Shown: positions 56,201 through 64,000 of the stretch, piece after piece | How positions within the stretch are numbered: the first letter of the stretch is position 1 | How the letters are laid out: each line of letters starts with the position of its first letter | Assembly (NCBI RefSeq): GCF_024347315.1 | Contig: NZ_AP025460.1 | Location: forward strand, 124,001-188,000 | Length of the DNA: 64,000 bases | Source: Vibrio atlanticus | GTDB taxonomy: Bacteria; Pseudomonadota; Gammaproteobacteria; Enterobacterales; Vibrionaceae | Direction: 5' to 3' | Position numbers and translations under genes: made by a program | Notes under the pieces: model-generated | What the model saw: the letters and a program-made list of their open reading frames with translations, nothing else | What the model was told of the DNA's origin: nothing | Database searches by the model: none

Positions 56201-57301
56201 ATGAACGATTCATGTAGTTACCAAAAAATATTAGTTGTTGCCACTCATTGCATTGGTGATAGTTTGTTGATCTCTGCTTTTACCCATAGTCTGAGAAAAG
56301 CGTTTCCGACCGCCATAATAGATGTGTTAGTTAATGCTAGAGGGGAGATGGTTTTTGGTACCAATCCAGACGTTGACTCTTTAGTTGAAATTCCGCCAAG
56401 AGCATCCGTTAAGGACTATTACCGGATTTTAAAAACGCATGGTCGATATGATTTAGTCGTCAATGAAATGCTTAATGATAGAACCGCTATCTATAGTTTT
56501 ATCTTTGGTAAGAAAAGACTTGGTGCAATTGATGAATCGCTTTCTGGCGCCTGGGTTAAAAAGTTAATTTATACTCATTACATTAAAGAACAGCATCGCT
56601 TTGAGCATAAAATGAGTCGCGTTGCTCGTATGCTGGATACCATAGATGTTAATTGTATTGCACGGCTTGTGTCTCCCGAAGAGTTATTACCTTCAGCAGT
56701 TCAAAAGAGATTGCCATCAAACTACATTGTTGTACATGCGCCATCCTCCAACGAAATTAAGCAGTGGCCAGTCTCGTATTGGGTTGAAGTCATCAATCGT
56801 CTGATATCTTCAGGTTATAATATTGTCTTATCTGGCGCTAAATTAGAACGAGACGAGACCATTGTTGAACAAATCATTAGCCAAGTTCCTGAATCGAATC
56901 AACTGGTCAGTGTTTTGGGGGAATTATCATTAGCTCAAACTTCGGTATTAATAAAACACAGTGATGGTTTTCTTGGACCTGACAGTGGCCCGGGTCACCT
57001 CGCATCAGGTTACTCTATCCCAATTGTATCTATTATTAGCGTGGCGCCAGCAAGCATGTGGTCACCTTGGCCATATGAAGAGCCAATTGATGTAACGAAC
57101 AATTTATACAGCAATGGTGTTAGCTCCCAAAGAGTCGCTAATATTAGACTTGTGCAATCTGAACGCAACTGCGTCCCTTGCTATAAAAACAGATGTCAGA
57201 TTAGCGATGATGTCTATTCGCCATGCCTTCAAGATATCAAGCCAGATAACGTTGTTTCTGCTGTTCTAGAAATGATGCCATTGGAATCGATCAATGAATA
57301 A
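56201..57301 (+). CDS. GT9 heptosyltransferase-like protein
   Basis: The 366-residue protein is a GT9 (ADP-heptose transferase) family member: ILVVATHCIGDSLLISAFTHSLRKAFP at the start and DGFLGPDSGPGHLASGYSIPIVSI in the nucleotide domain. A Cys-rich tail (RNCVPCYKNRCQISDDVYSPCLQDIKPD) resembles that of WaaF. It is probably a WaaQ- or other heptose-adding enzyme; the acceptor is not known from the sequence. It overlaps the next GT9 gene by 8 bp. Confidence 0.82.
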   Translation: MNDSCSYQKILVVATHCIGDSLLISAFTHSLRKAFPTAIIDVLVNARGEMVFGTNPDVDSLVEIPPRASVKDYYRILKTHGRYDLVVNEMLNDRTAIYSFIFGKKRLGAIDESLSGAWVKKLIYTHYIKEQHRFEHKMSRVARMLDTIDVNCIARLVSPEELLPSAVQKRLPSNYIVVHAPSSNEIKQWPVSYWVEVINRLISSGYNIVLSGAKLERDETIVEQIISQVPESNQLVSVLGELSLAQTSVLIKHSDGFLGPDSGPGHLASGYSIPIVSIISVAPASMWSPWPYEEPIDVTNNLYSNGVSSQRVANIRLVQSERNCVPCYKNRCQISDDVYSPCLQDIKPDNVVSAVLEMMPLESINE

Positions 57302-58358
57302 CGCTCTTTCTGCTCCAAAATCTATTTGTATTCTGCGTTTATCTGCCATTGGTGACGTTTGTCATGCCCTTTCTGTGGTGCAACTTATTCAAGCTACCTA
57401 TCCAGAATGTCAGATCACGTGGGTGATGGGAAAAATCGAAGCTCAATTACTTGGTGATATACCTGGAATTCAAGTTGTCGTGTTTGATAAAAAACGCGGC
57501 CTAAAAGGAATGAAAGAAGTATGGGGATCCCTGCGTCCAACTCGGTTTGATTATTTACTGCATATGCAAGTTGCATTAAGAGCCAGTCTGTTAACGTTAG
57601 GAATAAAGGCAAAAGTAAAACTTGGTTTTAGTTGGACACGTGCCAAAGAGGGGCAGTGGCTCTTTACCAACAGCAAGCTACCAAAAACGGACGCATCTCA
57701 TGTGTTGGATAATTTCTCTGAATTTGCTTACTTTTTGGGGTGTTCCAAACAGGTGCCGACATGGGATCTTGCTTTGTCTGATGAAGATCAAAGACTATCG
57801 ATGGAGCTTGCGCATGAGCCGTATATTGTTATTAGCCCTGCCGCGAGTAAAGATGAGAGAAACTGGTTAGTTGAGCGCTATGCCGCTGTCGCCGATCACG
57901 CTTATCAGTTAGGCTTTAAAGTGGTTTTTTGTGGTGCTCCAACGGATAGAGAGCGCAATTTAACCGACAATATCTCTCAGCACATGACATCACCTTGTAT
58001 TAACTTAGTAGGCTCAACCTCGTTAAAGCAGCTTACCGCAGTGATTGGTCAATCCAGTGTTGTGATCGCTCCTGATTCAGGGCCTGCACACATTGCGACG
58101 ACTCAAGGTGTCCCCGTGATTGGTTTGTATGCGCACAGTAACCCAATGCGAACAGGGCCTTATCATAGTTTAGACAGTGTGGTTTCTGTCTATGAACAGG
58201 TTGCTGAAGAGCAACACGGTAAAGCGGTTGACGAGCTTCCATGGGGAACCCGAGTAAAAGGAAAAGATCTTATGGCTCTTATTTCAACAGAATCGGTGAT
58301 TGAGCAGCTAGACCGTGTATTAGGCCGATTGAAAAACAAGAAAACATCCAGTGAATAA
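57294..58358 (+). CDS. GT9 heptosyltransferase, WaaC-related
   Basis: The 354-residue protein has the heptosyltransferase I-like start ICILRLSAIGDVCHALSVVQLIQATYPECQITWVMGK, the middle VKLGFSWTRAKEGQWLFTN and the donor-binding VVIAPDSGPAHIATTQGVPVIGLYAHSNPMRTGPY. WaaC adds the first heptose to Kdo. No other WaaC candidate is seen in the window, so this gene may have that role, although a sideways heptose transfer is also possible. It precedes coaD by 9 bp. Confidence 0.8.
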   Translation: MNNALSAPKSICILRLSAIGDVCHALSVVQLIQATYPECQITWVMGKIEAQLLGDIPGIQVVVFDKKRGLKGMKEVWGSLRPTRFDYLLHMQVALRASLLTLGIKAKVKLGFSWTRAKEGQWLFTNSKLPKTDASHVLDNFSEFAYFLGCSKQVPTWDLALSDEDQRLSMELAHEPYIVISPAASKDERNWLVERYAAVADHAYQLGFKVVFCGAPTDRERNLTDNISQHMTSPCINLVGSTSLKQLTAVIGQSSVVIAPDSGPAHIATTQGVPVIGLYAHSNPMRTGPYHSLDSVVSVYEQVAEEQHGKAVDELPWGTRVKGKDLMALISTESVIEQLDRVLGRLKNKKTSSE

Positions 58359-58367
58359 AGGAATGTC

Positions 58368-58856
58368 ATGAAAATAGCAATATACCCAGGTACTTTTGAT
58401 CCAGTGACTAACGGCCACTATGACTTAATTAAACGTGCTGCATGTATGTTTGAAAAGCTTGTCATTGGTGTCGCAGAGAGCCCAAGTAAAGCCACCTTAT
58501 TTAGCTTAGATGAGCGTGTGGCCTTATTGCGAGAAACTTGCCATGAATTACCTAATGTTTCCGTCGAAGGTTTTAGCGGTTTACTGGTTGATTTCGCGAC
58601 CGAGCAAAACGCCTCAATTTTGGTGCGTGGCTTAAGAACAACCATGGACTTTGAGTATGAATTTGGTTTGACGACAATGTATCGTCGGTTAAAACCAGAA
58701 CTAGAGAGCCTGTTTTTGACACCTTCAGAAGAGTTTGCTTTTTTATCATCAACATTGGTTCGTGAAGTCGCTATTCATGGTGGAGACATAGAGCAATTTG
58801 TTCCAGAGTGTGTTCATCAAGCTGTTGTCGCTAAAGTAAAAGCTTTTAAAAATTAA
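58368..58856 (+). CDS. coaD: Phosphopantetheine adenylyltransferase
   Basis: CoaD adenylates 4'-phosphopantetheine to dephospho-CoA. The 162-residue protein has the nucleotidyl-transferase TxGH-type site as [31 protein letters not shown] and the SSTLVRE motif. The Vibrio version is linked to LPS genes just as E. coli coaD lies next to waaA. CoaBC, the preceding enzyme pair of the same pathway, is encoded at 45778-47019. Confidence 0.97.
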   Translation: MKIAIYPGTFDPVTNGHYDLIKRAACMFEKLVIGVAESPSKATLFSLDERVALLRETCHELPNVSVEGFSGLLVDFATEQNASILVRGLRTTMDFEYEFGLTTMYRRLKPELESLFLTPSEEFAFLSSTLVREVAIHGGDIEQFVPECVHQAVVAKVKAFKN

Positions 58857-58862
58857 GTGATT

Positions 58863-59831
58863 ATGAATATTTTAATGTATACAAGAGCCACGTTACCTGT
58901 GGTGAATTATGGTGGAACGGAACGAGTCATTTGGGACTTAGTTTATGCTTTGCATCTTGCCGGGCACCGAGTGACGCTGCTCGCTGGCAAAGGCACAAAA
59001 TGTGATTGGGCGAGAGTCATCGAGTATCAACCGAATGTACCACTGCAAAGTCAGCTTCCAAATGATATTGATGTTGTGCATTTCCACTCTGATCTAGAGC
59101 CTATCTCTTATCCCTACATTTTAACTCAGCATGGTAATTCAGACGGCCCTATTGACCCTAACACCGTCTTTGTTTCATCTCAGCATGCAAAAAATCATGG
59201 TGCACAAGCTTATGTTTACAATGGCTTGAATTGGGACAACTACCAAAAGCCTAACTTTAACTTGAAACGAGAACGTTTCCATTTTCTTGGGAAAGCGGCG
59301 TGGCGAGTTAAAAATGTTCAAGGTGCCATTGATATTACCAAGAAAGCTGGCCAGCAGCTTGATGTCTTGGGAGGGCATCGCTTGAACCTAAAAATGGGTT
59401 TCAGATTGACATTAGATCGTCATGTTCGTTTTTTAGGGATGGTGGACGATACAATGAAATCTCAGATCATGACTCAGTCAAAAGGTCTGATTTTCCCCGT
59501 GACTTGGCATGAACCGTTTGGCTTAGCGATTACAGAGAGTTTGTATTTTGGTTGCCCAGTGTTTGGTACACCTTATGGCTCATTGCCGGAATTAGTTTCT
59601 AGTGAGGTAGGTCTTTTATCGAGCTGTGAACAAGAGCTCGTAGAAGGGGTCTTAAATTCTGACACCTATGATTCAGCTCGTTGTAATGAATACGCGAGAG
59701 ATCAATTCAATGCCAATGTCATGGCTACAGAGTATGTTAGTTATTACGAGAAGGTAGTTGAAGGTAATAAAGCCAATAGTGCATTAGGAAGTATTGTCGA
59801 GTCTTTTAAAAGGTTGCCTTATGAACGATAA
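58863..59831 (+). CDS. Glycosyltransferase family 4 protein
   Basis: The 322-residue GT-B enzyme has the acceptor-side start MNILMYTRATLPVVNYGGTERVIWDLVYALHLAGHRVTLLA and the donor-side E..E motif in FPVTWHEPFGLAITESLYFGCPVFGTPYGSLPELV. I use the ATG at 58863; a GTG two codons upstream is also in frame. It lies 6 bp after coaD and overlaps the next gene by 11 bp. It most likely adds an outer-core sugar. Confidence 0.85.
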   Translation: MNILMYTRATLPVVNYGGTERVIWDLVYALHLAGHRVTLLAGKGTKCDWARVIEYQPNVPLQSQLPNDIDVVHFHSDLEPISYPYILTQHGNSDGPIDPNTVFVSSQHAKNHGAQAYVYNGLNWDNYQKPNFNLKRERFHFLGKAAWRVKNVQGAIDITKKAGQQLDVLGGHRLNLKMGFRLTLDRHVRFLGMVDDTMKSQIMTQSKGLIFPVTWHEPFGLAITESLYFGCPVFGTPYGSLPELVSSEVGLLSSCEQELVEGVLNSDTYDSARCNEYARDQFNANVMATEYVSYYEKVVEGNKANSALGSIVESFKRLPYER

Positions 59832-60708
59832 ATTGAAACCGAAACTGGTTTTTGTAGGCTATAAGCAACAGTATGAAAAACTAGAAATTGACGTGCTATC
59901 GTCTGATTATGAAAAGCATCATATTTTCCTAAGTAAGTGGCTAGTTAAATTAGTTTCCTTTTTATTTTTCTATAGTAAAGAACACTATCATGAGGCTTAT
60001 GGAGCGATCATGAGACGAAAAATAAAGGCACTAAATGGCTTCGATGTCATATTCACCACCGATTCTCTGAGAGATATAAAGTCGATATCAAAGATTGATG
60101 GAAGGAAGGTGATTGTTTTTAGAAATGTCACAGATGGAAGCCTGAACCATCACCTAAAAGATTTCGAAACGTATACTTTTGACGAAGGTGATGCAGAAAA
60201 GTATGACTTTAAGCATATTTACCTACCTATGCCTCAGCTAAAAATCATCGATGAGATAGCAAAATCATCTGATTACGATGTTTCTTTTGTTGGGGTGGAT
60301 AAAGGAAGGAAAGAAAAGGTTCAAAAAATAAAAGGTGCATTAGATGGTTTTAAGTGCAATTTTATTGTTTTTGATAAAAAACCGTCTTATTCCTATGTTG
60401 AATACCTAACCGTGATGCTCAATACCAAATGTGTATTGGAAATGGTTCTTGATGGACAGACGTCTGATACTATGAGGGTTAAAGAAGCATTGTATGCTCG
60501 AAAAAAAGTAATCACGAATAATTTGAGTCTTTATAATCACCCTTTATACTCAAAAGATAACTTTCTTATCTTTGACTCTCTAAGTGAATTGGCCAGTAAT
60601 ATTGAAAGCTTTATTTCTAGCGAATTTGATGAATCAGTTTTGATTAAGCTTGAAGATTACACTGTTGATGGTTTTTATCACAAACTCCTATCTGGTAATG
60701 GCGAATAG
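59821..60708 (+). CDS. GT-B-like LPS biosynthesis protein of unknown activity
   Basis: The 295-residue protein has a GT-B look: a Rossmann-like start (KPKLVFVGYKQQYEKLEIDV), a second domain with YDVSFVGVDKGRKEKVQKIKGAL and MRVKEALYARKKVITNN near the end, where donor-binding residues lie in this fold. I cannot name the family. The codon use and AT content are higher than in the housekeeping genes, as usual for surface polysaccharide genes. The start is set at ATG 59821 inside the end of the GT4 gene. Confidence 0.62.
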   Translation: MNDKLKPKLVFVGYKQQYEKLEIDVLSSDYEKHHIFLSKWLVKLVSFLFFYSKEHYHEAYGAIMRRKIKALNGFDVIFTTDSLRDIKSISKIDGRKVIVFRNVTDGSLNHHLKDFETYTFDEGDAEKYDFKHIYLPMPQLKIIDEIAKSSDYDVSFVGVDKGRKEKVQKIKGALDGFKCNFIVFDKKPSYSYVEYLTVMLNTKCVLEMVLDGQTSDTMRVKEALYARKKVITNNLSLYNHPLYSKDNFLIFDSLSELASNIESFISSEFDESVLIKLEDYTVDGFYHKLLSGNGE

Positions 60709-60715
60709 ACTCATT

Positions 60716-61390
60716 ATGAAAAAAATCATACGCAAGATTAAGAAGCTAATATTCATTCGTGACCAAAAAAAGCATAGGAACTTCCTTTCTCGAAAATCAA
60801 ACTTTACAGACACTCAATTTGAAGGCTGTAACTCCATAGCAAATGATTGTGATGTGAATGCTTCATATATTGGATTCGGTACTTATATTGATACTCGTTG
60901 TGATATGAATAATGTCAAAATAGGCCGATTTTGTTCGATTGCTAATAATGTGAAAATTGTTCTAAATAACCATCCGGTCAATGATTATGTGTCGACTCAC
61001 CCTTGTTTTCATCGTTCAGAACACCGATTGATGCAAAAACAAGGATTGGACTTTAACAAAGGCATTATTTACCCGCACACTAGATATGTTGAAGAGCATT
61101 ATCAAGTCGTTGTAGGTTCGGATGTCTGGATCGGTGAAGGAGTAAAAATACTCCCTGGAGTGACTATCGGGCATGGTGCTGTTATTGCAACAGGCTCTAT
61201 TGTGACCAAAGATGTTGAAGCATTCAGTATTGTGGGTGGTGTTCCTGCGAAGGAAATTAAGAAGCGCTTTACTGAAGAGGAAAGGGAAGCTCTTTTAATG
61301 GAACGGTGGTGGGAATGGCCACTTGAAAAAATCAAAGAGCATCAAGAGGCCTTCATTAACATCAAAGATTTCAAACGATTGATTAGTTAG
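60716..61390 (+). CDS. Hexapeptide acyltransferase, probable O-acetyltransferase
   Basis: The protein is a left-handed beta-helix acyltransferase of the LbetaH/CatB-like type: repeats such as IGFGTYID, VKIGRFCSIANNVKI, and VVGSDVWIGEGVKILPGVTIGHGAVIATGSIVTKDV, with catalytic His in LNNHPVNDYVSTHPCF. It probably acetylates a sugar of the LPS core or O chain. I place the start at 60716 (MKKIIRKIKKL), 224 residues; an ATG at 60698 inside the previous gene is also possible, and ribosome sites are weak for both. Confidence 0.82.
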   Translation: MKKIIRKIKKLIFIRDQKKHRNFLSRKSNFTDTQFEGCNSIANDCDVNASYIGFGTYIDTRCDMNNVKIGRFCSIANNVKIVLNNHPVNDYVSTHPCFHRSEHRLMQKQGLDFNKGIIYPHTRYVEEHYQVVVGSDVWIGEGVKILPGVTIGHGAVIATGSIVTKDVEAFSIVGGVPAKEIKKRFTEEEREALLMERWWEWPLEKIKEHQEAFINIKDFKRLIS

Positions 61391-61438
61391 AGTTGTCTAA
61401 TTAATCAATCGAGTCTATATGCCTACGTGTAGGTTTAT

Positions 61439-61471
61439 ACCCATATGTAGGTTAATAACCCACATATGGGT
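61439..61471. repeat. Inverted repeat at the 3' end of lpxM
   Basis: ACCCATATGTAGGT (61439-61452) and ACCCACATATGGGT (61458-61471) pair with one mismatch around a 5-nt loop. It overlaps the last lpxM codons. No T-run follows on either strand. Just upstream, CCTACGTGTAGG (61422-61433) is a second palindrome. It may end both convergent genes weakly. Confidence 0.5.
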
Positions 61472-62405
61472 CTTGTCCATTCCTACGTGTTTTTAACAAC
61501 TTTAAAATCCACATGTACTGCTCAGGTTTCGGATTAACAAAACCTTCAACGACTTCATTCATTGCTCTAGCGTCTTGATGTTCATCGCCAGATAACTCAA
61601 TGGGTGCTTTGATTTCAATTTCGTATTTACCCGTCTCAATATTATAGCTGGCAAAGGTTGGAACGATCTTCGCTCGGCTTACTTTCGCTAGTTTTCCAAG
61701 TCCAGGCAAGGTGGCTTTTTCAGTCGCAAAGAAATCTGAAAATACACTTTGCTCTGGGCCATGGTCTTGATCTGGCAGGTAATATCCCAAGTAGCCATCT
61801 TTGACTGATTTGATAAAAGGTTTAATGCCGCCACTGCGATCATAAACTCGTCCGCCATACTGAACTCTTTGCTTGTGCATGAGCCAGTCGGTCAGAGGGT
61901 TTTTCTGGCTATTGGCCATCGCAGAAACGGGTAAGCCTCTTGAAGCTAAAAGGATTGCCGGAATGTCGATGCACCAAGAGTGAGGTACTAGCAAAATAGC
62001 ACTTTGATTGTCTTGCTGTAGCTGCTGTAAGTGCTCTAAGCCAATGATTTCTGAGTGTGCCTCAAGCCAACGTTTACTGCGTAATGATATGGCAGGAAAA
62101 CCAAGTAAAAACGCGCCCGCAGTTGTTAGGCAATTGGTTAGAATCGTTTCACGCTCTTGAATAGACTTTTCTGGAAAACAAAGCGCGAGGTTTATACGTG
62201 CCTTTTGTACTGAGCCACGTTGCTTCTTCGTCATTTTTGTCGCCACGAATTTTGCTATGGCTACTCGAATCGAGTTTGGCAGCAAAGAAATGGGCAGGCA
62301 TAGGCATAGCCCGAGCCAAGTTCCCCAGTGTTTTGGTGATAAAAACGCACTGATGAATTTAGGGTTGTATGCTTTAAGATCGTAGTCGTCGCGTTGAGTT
62401 GTCAC
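61452..62405 (-). CDS. lpxM: Lipid A acyltransferase LpxM-type
   Basis: This second late acyltransferase of the window adds the last secondary acyl chain to Kdo-lipid A. The 317-residue protein has an N-terminal membrane helix and the HX4D motif of LpxM as PHSWCID. GGIKPFIKSVKDGYLGYYLPDQDHGPEQSVFSDFFATEKATLPGLGKLAKV and QYMWILKLLKTRRNG match E. coli LpxM closely. In V. cholerae the protein at this position has been called LpxN, which transfers a hydroxylated chain; chain specificity cannot be read here. Confidence 0.9.
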   Translation of the reverse strand: MTTQRDDYDLKAYNPKFISAFLSPKHWGTWLGLCLCLPISLLPNSIRVAIAKFVATKMTKKQRGSVQKARINLALCFPEKSIQERETILTNCLTTAGAFLLGFPAISLRSKRWLEAHSEIIGLEHLQQLQQDNQSAILLVPHSWCIDIPAILLASRGLPVSAMANSQKNPLTDWLMHKQRVQYGGRVYDRSGGIKPFIKSVKDGYLGYYLPDQDHGPEQSVFSDFFATEKATLPGLGKLAKVSRAKIVPTFASYNIETGKYEIEIKAPIELSGDEHQDARAMNEVVEGFVNPKPEQYMWILKLLKTRRNGQDPYVGY

Positions 62406-62480
62406 TGTAAACCTTTAACTGGCGATATATATTGAACAAGCTAACAGTATACCGTTAGCTTGTTTTCGGGAGAGTGTAAT

Positions 62481-63422
62481 CTAGCGATTAACTGACTGCA
62501 TGTACTCGCTGACGCCTTCAGCAACCGATTTAAATTGAACATCGCAACCGGCATTACGCAACTTAGTTAAATCAGCTTGAGTAAACTCTTGGTAAGCACC
62601 TTTCAAATGATCAGGGAATGGGATGGTTTCAATCTCTCCCTTACCGTGATGCTTAATCACCGCTTTTGCGACTTCTTCAAATGATTCGGCATTACCTGTA
62701 CCTAGGTTGAAGATACCTGATACTCCATTTTTTAAGAACCACAGGTTTACGGCCGCAACATCACCAACATACACAAAATCACGCTTGAAGGTTTCGCTTC
62801 CTGCGAATAATTTCGGGTTTTCACCGGCGTTCATTTGATTGTTTAGGTGGAATGCGACAGAAGCCATGCTGCCTTTGTGCTGTTCACGTGGACCGTAGAC
62901 ATTGAAGTATCGAAACCCAGTAATTTGAGAAAGCGTTTCGTTGTGTGCGGTTGCATCTGCAGTTAAGCGACGCACATAGTTATCAAATTGCTGTTTTGAA
63001 TAGCCGTATACGTTTAGCGCGCCTTCGTACTGCGGCTCTTCAATAAAGGTATCGGTTTCACCATAAGTGGCAGCAGAAGAAGCATACAAGAACGGAATCT
63101 CGCGCTCGATACAGTAATGCAGCAACTCTTTCGAGTATTCGTAGTTGTTGAGCATCATGTATTTGCCATCCCACTCTGTGGTCGCAGAACATGCACCTTC
63201 ATGGAAAATTGCTTCAATATGACCGAAATCATCACCAGCCATAACTTGAGTTAGAAAGTCATCACGATCCATGTAATCGGTGATATCTAGGTCAACCAGG
63301 TTCTTAAATTTTTTGCCATCTTTTAAGTTGTCGACAACTAGAATATCGTTGTGGCCTGCTTTATTGAGTGCCTTAACAATATTGCTGCCAATCATGCCTG
63401 CACCACCAGTTACGATAATCAT
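62481..63422 (-). CDS. hldD: ADP-L-glycero-D-manno-heptose 6-epimerase
   Basis: HldD makes the ADP-L-glycero-D-manno-heptose used by the heptosyltransferases of this cluster. The 313-residue short-chain reductase starts [20 protein letters not shown] with the NAD-binding GxxGxxG, and has the catalytic Tyr/Lys in YGYSKQQFD, with [23 protein letters not shown] in the substrate site. The start at 63422 has AGGAAG just upstream; a longer frame upstream has none. Confidence 0.96.
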   Translation of the reverse strand: MIIVTGGAGMIGSNIVKALNKAGHNDILVVDNLKDGKKFKNLVDLDITDYMDRDDFLTQVMAGDDFGHIEAIFHEGACSATTEWDGKYMMLNNYEYSKELLHYCIEREIPFLYASSAATYGETDTFIEEPQYEGALNVYGYSKQQFDNYVRRLTADATAHNETLSQITGFRYFNVYGPREQHKGSMASVAFHLNNQMNAGENPKLFAGSETFKRDFVYVGDVAAVNLWFLKNGVSGIFNLGTGNAESFEEVAKAVIKHHGKGEIETIPFPDHLKGAYQEFTQADLTKLRNAGCDVQFKSVAEGVSEYMQSVNR

Positions 63423-63587
63423 ATTTCTTCCTACTTTTTTGAATACAAACTCACACGAGTATAGCAAGGAACAAACGAAGCGAGCTAGCGGAATAATTCT
63501 TTAATTCTAGTGTAATGTAGTGATGTTAATTGAGATATTCTATCCATTTTCGTCAGAGCTAATTCGACCAGATGTGAACAGGTCGAT

Positions 63588-63629
63588 CTATCTGTTTAGT
63601 GGCGATATACTGAACCACTAAACGGATAG
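63588..63629. promoter_or_regulatory. Palindromic operator upstream of the TetR gene
   Basis: CTATCTGTTTAGTGG (63588-63602) and CCACTAAACGGATAG (63615-63629) are 15-bp inverted arms with one mismatch and a 12-bp centre. The palindrome ends 14 bp before the TetR start and is well placed for autoregulation. Confidence 0.65.
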
Positions 63630-63643
63630 GGATCTAATTACTA

Positions 63644-64000
63644 ATGAAAACACGTGACAAGATTGTTTACGCAGCTCTAGAGCTTTTTAATGAGCACGGC
63701 GAGCGTAGTATTACGACCAATCATATTGCTGAGCACATCGAAATCAGCCCAGGTAACCTCTACTACCACTTCCGCAACAAACAAGAAATTGTACGTGATA
63801 TCTTTACTCTCTACTCGACTGAGTTACTTGAAAGGTTTACTCCGATTCAAGGGCAGCAAGAAAGCCTGACGCTACTAAAAAGCTACTTAGATTCAATCTT
63901 CACATTGATGTGGAAGTACCGATTCTTCTATGCGAACCTGCCTGAAATATTATCTCGTGATGAAAAACTGCATCTTGATTACATGGCCGTTCAAGAAAAG
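63644..64000 (+). CDS. TetR-family regulator, truncated by the window edge
   Basis: The 119 codons seen encode MKTRDKIVYAALELFNEHGE and a TetR helix-turn-helix (ITTNHIAEHIEISPGNLYYHFRNKQEIVRDIF), followed by the start of the helical ligand domain. The reading frame is open to the edge of the window. It is divergent from hldD, and the large palindrome just upstream is probably its operator. Targets and ligand are not known. Confidence 0.88.
   Translation, partial: MKTRDKIVYAALELFNEHGERSITTNHIAEHIEISPGNLYYHFRNKQEIVRDIFTLYSTELLERFTPIQGQQESLTLLKSYLDSIFTLMWKYRFFYANLPEILSRDEKLHLDYMAVQEK

Noticed and set aside
1..64000. CRISPR array or tRNA genes
   Set aside because: I found no regularly spaced repeats and no recognisable tRNA sequence on either strand.

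Overview
This window is a stretch of a Vibrio chromosome, most likely the larger chromosome of a Splendidus- or Harveyi-type species. The evidence is a backbone of gammaproteobacterial housekeeping genes in Vibrio order (nfuA-comF-bioH, tex, a CsrB-type sRNA, greB, ompR-envZ, recG, spoT-rpoZ-gmk, yicC/rph-pyrE, lpxL-slmA-coaBC, radC, rpmBG, mutM, LPS core genes with coaD, lpxM, hldD), plus VarA/UvrY-type regulation and a small repeat of a type familiar in Vibrio genomes. The species is an inference from gene content only.

Layout. 1-18,950: housekeeping and regulation. This part holds a CsrB-type sRNA with a conserved upstream VarA box, an ompR-envZ pair separated by a terminator and a 162-bp repeat, a 1.5-kb Tn5/IS50-like insertion sequence that landed in the loop of the envZ/recG terminator, and a purine permease preceded by a PurR-like operator and a guanine-type purine riboswitch. 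18,977-31,935: an accessory sugar cluster. Nine minus-strand enzyme and transport genes and a porin diverge from a UlaR-like DeoR repressor; it carries a full non-oxidative pentose-phosphate set (rpiA, tkt, tal, epimerase), a PTS EIICB, an iron alcohol dehydrogenase, two HAD phosphatases, an M20 dipeptidase and an alginate-export-type porin. It is bracketed by psiE and by a decayed second copy of the psiE 3' end, which marks it as inserted DNA.

32,901-41,350: an AT-rich 8.45-kb mobilizable genomic island inserted at the 3' end of yicC, bounded by exact 20-bp direct repeats. It has a tyrosine integrase next to yicC, an AlpA-type regulator, a MobV-like relaxase with nearby palindromes that could be its oriT, a small sigma-like regulator, and as cargo a complete tripartite retron defence system: msr-msd RNA, reverse transcriptase, PtuA-like ATPase and PtuB-like HNH nuclease (retron-Septu, type I-A like Ec78 and Vc95). 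This is the most notable system in the window.

41,330-64,000: backbone again, then an LPS core cluster. GT90, waaF, waaA, GT25 and another glycosyltransferase, kdkA on the opposite strand, two GT9 heptosyltransferase-like genes, coaD, a GT4, a GT-B-like protein, a hexapeptide acetyltransferase, lpxM and hldD together build and decorate the Kdo/heptose inner core. The window ends inside a TetR-family gene with a large palindromic operator. I saw no tRNA, rRNA or CRISPR array.
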